Origin: an uncultured Rhizobium sp.
GTDB lineage: Bacteria; Pseudomonadota; Alphaproteobacteria; Rhizobiales; Rhizobiaceae
Direction of reading: 5' to 3'
NCBI GenBank assembly: GCA_945952045.1
Contig: CAMFHE010000044.1
Location: 1 to 38,197, forward strand
DNA: 38,197 nucleotides
Shown here: piece by piece, positions 33,421 through 38,197 of the stretch
Layout of the letters: every line of letters starts with the position of its first letter
Position numbering within the stretch: the stretch's first letter is position 1
Made by a program: the position numbers and the translations under genes
The notes under the pieces: model-generated
Told to the model about the DNA's origin: nothing
Seen by the model: the letters and a program-made list of their open reading frames with translations, nothing else
Database searches by the model: none

Positions 33421-35892
33421 TCAACGGCGGATCCCTATTTGGCTTCCACGGGCGAGCTCGCGGTTCTGGCGGAGGCTTCTCTCCTGCAGAGCGTGTGCCT
33501 GCTCATGGACCTGTCGTAGTGATGCGGCCTGGTCGCGGGTAACGCCAAGCGATGAAGCGAGCCGAGCGACATTGCCGTCCTTCAGATCGGCTTTGTCACC
33601 GGGCGTCAGCCGCCTGTTGATTGCCAGCGTGATCGTCTCAAACTCGCGACGAAGGGATGGTTCGCTGCTCAAGCGACGAACCTGATCGTGACCTTCACTT
33701 TTCAAGACTCCGGCGAGTTCCGGCGACGGGGCGCGAATCTCTACCCGCTGCCGTGCCTGCTCGTCACGATGCTGCGACACGACCTGATGCCGCTCGAAAT
33801 CCACTGCATGCCCGTAATCGGCCAACGCCGCCGCCAGCTGCGGTGCATGGGCTTCGGCGGCCTGCCGCGCGGGGCTGGGCCCTCGCAACCATCCTTTCCC
33901 CTCCCCAGCCATTTCGCCAAGCCGCCCCTCGCGAACATCGTCGCCGGCAGCTGCGCCGGTCGGAGCATCGCGGACACTCGCCACCGACGCAGCCACCGCC
34001 TGGCTGTTTCCAAAGACGAGTCGCGAAAGGTTTTCGATCTCGCCACGTTTGTCGGCGAGGCGGGTGGAAGCGTGTAGCCGGTCGGCAATTTCCTTCTCGG
34101 TCAGGTCCGGGACATCCCGCGCCGGTACGAGGGCGTCGGCCCGTTTGGTGCGACGATCTACAATCCGGCCGGCACCAAGGCTGCGCTCGTTATCGGCTAT
34201 GCCACGCGCAAATTCCTCGGCCGCGCGCCGCCGCTCGGCGTCGAGCCGTTCATGTCGCGCGGTCTCCGTCAGGATCTCCTCCATCATGGCCTTCGCCCGC
34301 GCCCGATTTTCGAGATCGCCCGTTCGCAGCCGCAGGTCGTCCGGCATCCCGCGAAATGGCTCGCCGCGCTGATCGACGATCGCGGTGGCGATTGCTGTTC
34401 GCTCGGCGAGCGCCATGTTCCGTTCCAGCCGTTGGCGGGTATGGGCGACCGCCGCCGCGTAGCCCGGTTCCAAGATATCCGACATGGCGGCGCTCGCTGA
34501 CATTCGTCCGGATGCGACGGCGTTTGCTGCCCGCGCCAAGGTCTTTCGCATCCCCGCTGCCTCCAGCCAGGAATCGACGACGTTGGCCAATCGGGACAGG
34601 CGGTCGGTCCGGCCAAACACGTCGCGGTCGACCGCGACCCGGTTGAGCTCCACATCAAGATGTTCGGTCAGCCGTCGGCGCTCCCCGTCCGGCGACTCGA
34701 CCGCGAGATCGGCCGGCAGGCGATGCGCCGCGGGAAACTCCTTGCTCCCCCGCTTGTCCTGGACCATCGCCCTCGTTGCGAGGATCGTGCCGCCATCGGG
34801 CAGGAGGCCAAGATCACGTACGGCTTCCACCAGCTTCAATGCCATGTAACTCTGCGCGAGCCGTCCGCCCGCATGGGCCTCGATGTTCCCGATCGGGCGG
34901 CGCTCGGCGTCGCGCAGCGCATTGTCGTAGAGCTCGACGAACATGCCCAGCGCATCGGCCCGCGTCTGGAAGATCGATCGCCCGCGCCGTGATCTATCAT
35001 CGCCGTCCGCCTCGCGACGTTGCGCAAGCAGATGGCTGACGTCCTCGGCGGCTCGCGCTCTCACGGCTGCGATTCGGTCCTCACGCGCGTTCCGGACTTC
35101 CATGCGGCCAAGAACGTGGCTCCAGTCATCCGCGAAGCGCTGAAGCTCTCCGCGCGTCATCGGGCGCGTCTGCTCGCGCTCGAGTGCGGCCCCCACCTGC
35201 GGCGGCCGCGACCAGCCATTCGAACCCCGCTCATTATCATAGAGGACGGTCCCGCCCCGTGTGCGCAATTGGACGCGGTCGGCGAGGTCTTCCGTCTCGA
35301 TCCTCTCGAGGCTGACGCGTAGACCAGCGACGGCCGCATCATGGACATGCTGGGGCGGAATGCGCGCCGCATCGCCGGCATGCAGCATCTCCTCGAAGCG
35401 ATAATGATTTCCCTGCCAGCTGAGCCGCGGATTGACGGCAATCGCCCGCGCCTCGATATCGTAGCCCCCGGCGCGCGCCATGCCGATGACGCGAGCGACG
35501 TTCTCCGGCGTGCGCATCGTCGTCTCGAACACGATGTTGGCTTTCCTCTCCACGGCCGCCGCCAGCAGTTTTTCCGTCCATCGCCCTGCATCGAGCTGCG
35601 TGAACTGCGACGCGGTTTCCGGATCCTGTTGCTGGAAGGCGCGGAACTGCGGATGATAGGATCGAAGGTCGTCGCCAACGATGCGGATCGTCGGTCCCGC
35701 TTGATCGAGCTCCGCATGGCTTGCGATCAGAACCGCGGTCTTGCCGGCGCCCGGCTGGCCGCCGAGCAGGATCATCCGCGGCCGCTCCGCCTGCCGCATC
35801 GTCTCCGGCAGATAGTCGGGCAGGATATCGTTGCGGAAAATGCCCTCGTTCATTTCCGGCGAAAGCGGGCCGGATGCCTGGTCCTCCGCCAT
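33421..35892 (-). CDS. Zeta-toxin family kinase with large C-terminal extension
   Basis: An 823-residue protein. Residues about 10-250 form a zeta-toxin kinase domain: Walker A GGQPGAGKT at 44-52, then VGDDLRSYHPQF (the conserved Asp region) and IVFETTMRTPENVA. Zeta toxins phosphorylate UDP-N-acetylglucosamine or similar substrates. The remaining 570 residues are Arg/Glu/Ala-rich, probably helical, without a motif I can name; the end (QERSLRQNRELARGSQIGIRR region) is basic, as in some type IV secretion signals. The ATG at 35892 has GGAG eight bases upstream and follows the antitoxin stop by two bases. Location beside traA suggests a conjugation-linked toxin, either addiction module or transferred effector; this is inference. 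Typical zeta toxins are under 300 residues. Confidence 0.85.
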   Translation of the reverse strand: MAEDQASGPLSPEMNEGIFRNDILPDYLPETMRQAERPRMILLGGQPGAGKTAVLIASHAELDQAGPTIRIVGDDLRSYHPQFRAFQQQDPETASQFTQLDAGRWTEKLLAAAVERKANIVFETTMRTPENVARVIGMARAGGYDIEARAIAVNPRLSWQGNHYRFEEMLHAGDAARIPPQHVHDAAVAGLRVSLERIETEDLADRVQLRTRGGTVLYDNERGSNGWSRPPQVGAALEREQTRPMTRGELQRFADDWSHVLGRMEVRNAREDRIAAVRARAAEDVSHLLAQRREADGDDRSRRGRSIFQTRADALGMFVELYDNALRDAERRPIGNIEAHAGGRLAQSYMALKLVEAVRDLGLLPDGGTILATRAMVQDKRGSKEFPAAHRLPADLAVESPDGERRRLTEHLDVELNRVAVDRDVFGRTDRLSRLANVVDSWLEAAGMRKTLARAANAVASGRMSASAAMSDILEPGYAAAVAHTRQRLERNMALAERTAIATAIVDQRGEPFRGMPDDLRLRTGDLENRARAKAMMEEILTETARHERLDAERRRAAEEFARGIADNERSLGAGRIVDRRTKRADALVPARDVPDLTEKEIADRLHASTRLADKRGEIENLSRLVFGNSQAVAASVASVRDAPTGAAAGDDVREGRLGEMAGEGKGWLRGPSPARQAAEAHAPQLAAALADYGHAVDFERHQVVSQHRDEQARQRVEIRAPSPELAGVLKSEGHDQVRRLSSEPSLRREFETITLAINRRLTPGDKADLKDGNVARLASSLGVTRDQAASLRQVHEQAHALQERSLRQNRELARGSQIGIRR

Positions 35893-35894
35893 GA

Positions 35895-36164
35895 TCAGAA
35901 CTCCGCCCAGAAGCGGGCCTCGTCCTTCACCCTCGGCCCCCAAAGGCTGATCACGGTCTCCACCGCCTCCGGATCGGCTGTGGTGATGCTGTGCTGCAGG
36001 GCGATCAGTTCACGCCGACGGGCGCGTAGCGCTTCGGCGGCATCGGGATTGCTGCCTTCGAGCTCATAGATGCGGGCCGTCACGATCGCGCGCGCCTGGT
36101 TGACGATCTCGATCGCGATCTCCGTGCGGACGATCGCGTCGTAGGAGGTTTCCTGTTCAGCCAT
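35895..36164 (-). CDS. Small antitoxin-like protein paired with the zeta toxin
   Basis: An 89-residue, probably all-helical acidic protein. Its position directly upstream of, and two bases from, the zeta-toxin start is the usual antitoxin place. AAGGAG eight bases before the ATG at 36164 is strong. No motif of the classical epsilon antitoxin can be recognised, so the role rests on gene order. It lies 30 bases after the traA stop and may be transcribed with traA. Confidence 0.75.
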   Translation of the reverse strand: MAEQETSYDAIVRTEIAIEIVNQARAIVTARIYELEGSNPDAAEALRARRRELIALQHSITTADPEAVETVISLWGPRVKDEARFWAEF

Positions 36165-36194
36165 GCTTGGCTCCTTTCTGATTCCTCAAAATAC

Positions 36195-38197
36195 TCAACG
36201 GATGACACCGCGGCCGCGGTCGATGGTGCGACGCTGGCGCTCCGCCACGATCTTCTGGGCGCTTCCCATGCGAACGGTCTGCTGCAGAACCTTCAGGCGA
36301 TCCTGCATCGCCTCGAAGGCCCGGCGCTGGATGGGCGACACGCTGTTGATGACGTTCTTCTCACCGCGCAGGATCGCATCGCGGCCGAACCGCAGGTCAA
36401 GCGCCCGGCTGACCTGCGCGAACTCATTCCAGATGCTGCTATCGATCGAACCGGCGGCAGCGTCGAGCTTGGCGCCCTTCTTCTTCATCGCCGCCGCGAG
36501 CTCGCGCAAGGCGTCTTCGGCCGGCGGCGACATGCCCGGAATGGCGATGCCCATGCGCCGGCGCTCCTCGCCGATCGCCTTGGTCTCGCTATCAAGGGCT
36601 GTGGCATAGGATGCGCCCAACGAGCGGACGCGGCTTTCCGCTTCCGGCACGGCCTGAAGGGCATCCTTGCGCTCGCGGCCGACCGCCAGCAATCTGTCCA
36701 TGATGCGATCGGAGCCCCGCAACGCCCCATAGGCTGAGGGTTCATTGGCAACGGCCGCCGCGATCCGCTCTCCCGCGAAGCCCTTCAGGATCAGCGCTTC
36801 GATCCTATCGACGGCGCCAGCAGGATCACGCCAGATGCGCGCCGCCGTTTCGACAAGGGCCGCCCGGTTGTGACCATAGTGGGCAACGTCGCGCGCCCGC
36901 CCCCGCGCCTCGTCCTCGACCGAGGTCTTGAACTCCGTGACGGCGGCAAGCATCGGCAACACGGCACTGGACTCCTTCCCCGGTTCGACACTGGCGCCGG
37001 CAACCACCTTCGTTCTGTCCTTGCGTTCGGCAAGATGCTGTTCCTCGGCAAAGCGGCGCACAACGACGAACAGCCGCGCCAGTTTCTCGCGCCGATCCGT
37101 TGCGAGATCGTCCGGCATACGTTCGACCATGTTGCGCTCGGCGACGGCGTCGGCCTTTTCCGTGAAAGCGGACCAGCCGAACCGGGCCGTCAGCGCTTCG
37201 TTGACCGCCTTCACTTCCTGGACCAGCATGCGATCCTCGACCGCATAGGCGAAGGCGGTCTTGTAAGCGTCCGGTCCGCCGCGCTCGCGGACGGCCTCGA
37301 TCTCGACAAGACGCGCCATCGCGGGTTTCGAGAGAGCAGGGATGGACAGAGCCATGTGGCCTCGCCGCTGCTCCTCGCGGATACCGAAGCGTTCGGCCTG
37401 GCGGCGGAATTCCGTCGCATGGGCACGCGCCAGCGGCACAAGTTCCGCCAAAGCGCCCAGCGCCGCCTTGCGTTCATCGCGGGCTGCACGGCCGTCGACT
37501 AGAAGATCCGATCCGCGCAGGCGGCCGAGCCGCTGCGGCCGATCCGCAAGCTCATCGGCAAGACGGCGCGGCTCCATTGCGGCATCCGACGCCAGCACAT
37601 TCAGCCTGGCTAGCGCACGGTCGGGATCGCGGTAGATTTTCTCCAGCACAGGACGAAGAATGGCCTCCCGCTCCTTCCAGCGGTCCGAGGCGAGTTGCGC
37701 CCGGCGAGCATCCTCCTCGATGCTGCAGGCGAACCGGGTTGTCGGCGGGATTAGGAATTTTCGATCTGGAGGAATCTGTGCCGCGAGGTTTTCGGAGCGC
37801 TCCTCGACATAGGAAACGCTCTTCTCGCGGTCGATCGCAATGCCGAGCGCCACGCTCGCCCGCTCCCACAACTTCGCCACCTGCCCACGCTTTTCCGCAA
37901 GCCATGCCAGCCGCCGGGAAGCTGCCTCCTCCATCCCGGCCGCGACCTCGGCGAACGTGTCGATACCCCGCCGGCGGGCGAAGTCGCGCGCGTGCGTCTG
38001 GTAACCACCTTCGCTCTCGAAATCGAGTGTCGTCGTCTTTGCACCGGAACGGCCGAGACGCTCGACCATCTGCTTGAACAGTTCGGGCCGATGGCTCTCA
38101 CGCTCGATGCGATCCTGGCGGACATCTGCCGCTTCCTTTAGCTCTGCGGTCCAGACATTTCGCTCGACCTCGCGCTTCTCTGTCCGCTTTTCGCCTG
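36195..38197 (-). CDS. traA: Ti-type conjugative relaxase/helicase TraA, C-terminal part (cut by window end)
   Basis: The frame is open to the right edge; about 667 residues are visible. The segment LFKQMVERLGRSGAKTTTLDFESEGGYQTHARDFARRRG matches rhizobial Ti-type TraA just after its helicase domain. After it come two BID-like modules: about 37650-37310 (YRDPDRALARL, GRLRGSD, DERKAAL) and about 36840-36500 (WRDPAGAVDRI, GALRGSD, ERKDAL). BID domains act as type IV secretion signals in Bartonella effectors and rhizobial relaxases. The relaxase and Walker motifs lie outside the window. It is upstream of, and probably co-transcribed with, the toxin-antitoxin pair. Confidence 0.9.
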   Translation of the reverse strand, partial: GEKRTEKREVERNVWTAELKEAADVRQDRIERESHRPELFKQMVERLGRSGAKTTTLDFESEGGYQTHARDFARRRGIDTFAEVAAGMEEAASRRLAWLAEKRGQVAKLWERASVALGIAIDREKSVSYVEERSENLAAQIPPDRKFLIPPTTRFACSIEEDARRAQLASDRWKEREAILRPVLEKIYRDPDRALARLNVLASDAAMEPRRLADELADRPQRLGRLRGSDLLVDGRAARDERKAALGALAELVPLARAHATEFRRQAERFGIREEQRRGHMALSIPALSKPAMARLVEIEAVRERGGPDAYKTAFAYAVEDRMLVQEVKAVNEALTARFGWSAFTEKADAVAERNMVERMPDDLATDRREKLARLFVVVRRFAEEQHLAERKDRTKVVAGASVEPGKESSAVLPMLAAVTEFKTSVEDEARGRARDVAHYGHNRAALVETAARIWRDPAGAVDRIEALILKGFAGERIAAAVANEPSAYGALRGSDRIMDRLLAVGRERKDALQAVPEAESRVRSLGASYATALDSETKAIGEERRRMGIAIPGMSPPAEDALRELAAAMKKKGAKLDAAAGSIDSSIWNEFAQVSRALDLRFGRDAILRGEKNVINSVSPIQRRAFEAMQDRLKVLQQTVRMGSAQKIVAERQRRTIDRGRGVIR

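Noticed and set aside
33657..34646. 329-codon open frame on the plus strand opposite the zeta-toxin gene
   Set aside because: Arg/Pro-rich translation typical of antisense high-GC DNA, with no motif and no ribosome binding site.
1..38197. tRNA or rRNA genes, CRISPR arrays, insertion sequences, prophage
   Set aside because: No transposase, integrase, direct repeat array or RNA gene was recognised by reading; very degraded remnants could be missed.

Overview
The window is GC-rich and densely packed. It reads as an accessory replicon or integrated conjugative region of an alphaproteobacterium, most likely of the order Hyphomicrobiales (rhizobia and relatives). The strongest clues are a Ti-type TraA relaxase C-terminus with BID-like repeats at the right edge, a LuxR/LuxI pair, and a set of genes preceded by FNR/FixK-type operators. 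No tRNA, rRNA, CRISPR array or insertion sequence was recognised. Species-level placement is not possible from sequence reading alone.

Layout. (1) 1-4440, + strand: an arginine deiminase operon made of a YfcC-like carrier (cut by the window edge), arcA, arcB, arcC and a universal stress protein gene. (2) 4441-8055, +: an FNR-type box, a CopB-type copper P-type ATPase and an MFS transporter. (3) 15043-8175, - strand: an FtsH-like protease gene broken by a one-base frameshift in its Walker A motif, then a HlyD-type periplasmic adaptor, an RbbA-type ABC-ABC-permease fusion and a second ABC-2 permease. (4) 15044-22240, +: two FNR-type boxes in the divergent promoter region, then a tight operon of PRPP synthetase, phosphoketolase-like enzyme, beta-CASP metallo-RNase, archaeal-type AMP/thymidine phosphorylase and cytochrome b561. 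(5) 22241-24562, +: a perfect FNR box, a small exported Cys protein, a Tat-exported Met-rich multicopper oxidase and a terminator. (6) 24774-27562, +: an FNR-type box, an archaeal (type II) GAPDH and a UbiB-family kinase. (7) 31428-27577, -: an FNR-type box, a DUF2934 protein, glycogen phosphorylase, D-lactate dehydrogenase-like enzyme and a DUF6629-like membrane protein. (8) 31503-33418, +: luxR, a 20-bp palindrome, luxI, a small DUF2218-like protein and a strong hairpin. (9) 38197-33421, -: the traA C-terminus, a small antitoxin-like gene and a large zeta-toxin protein.

How it fits together. Regions 1-7 look like a module for surviving without oxygen. Arginine deiminase gives ATP from arginine. 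Glycogen phosphorylase, type II GAPDH and D-lactate dehydrogenase could form a fermentative route from stored glycogen. The prs-phosphoketolase-RNase-phosphorylase operon could turn RNA or nucleotides into pentose phosphates and then acetyl phosphate. Copper export and oxidation, envelope export and stress proteins accompany these. Six near-identical palindromes (TTAAC or TTGAT, four bases, ATCAA or GTTAA) precede five transcription units, which suggests one oxygen-responsive regulon. This is the main candidate for an under-described system. Regions 8-9 add quorum sensing, plasmid transfer and toxin-antitoxin maintenance. Functional claims beyond family assignment are inference.
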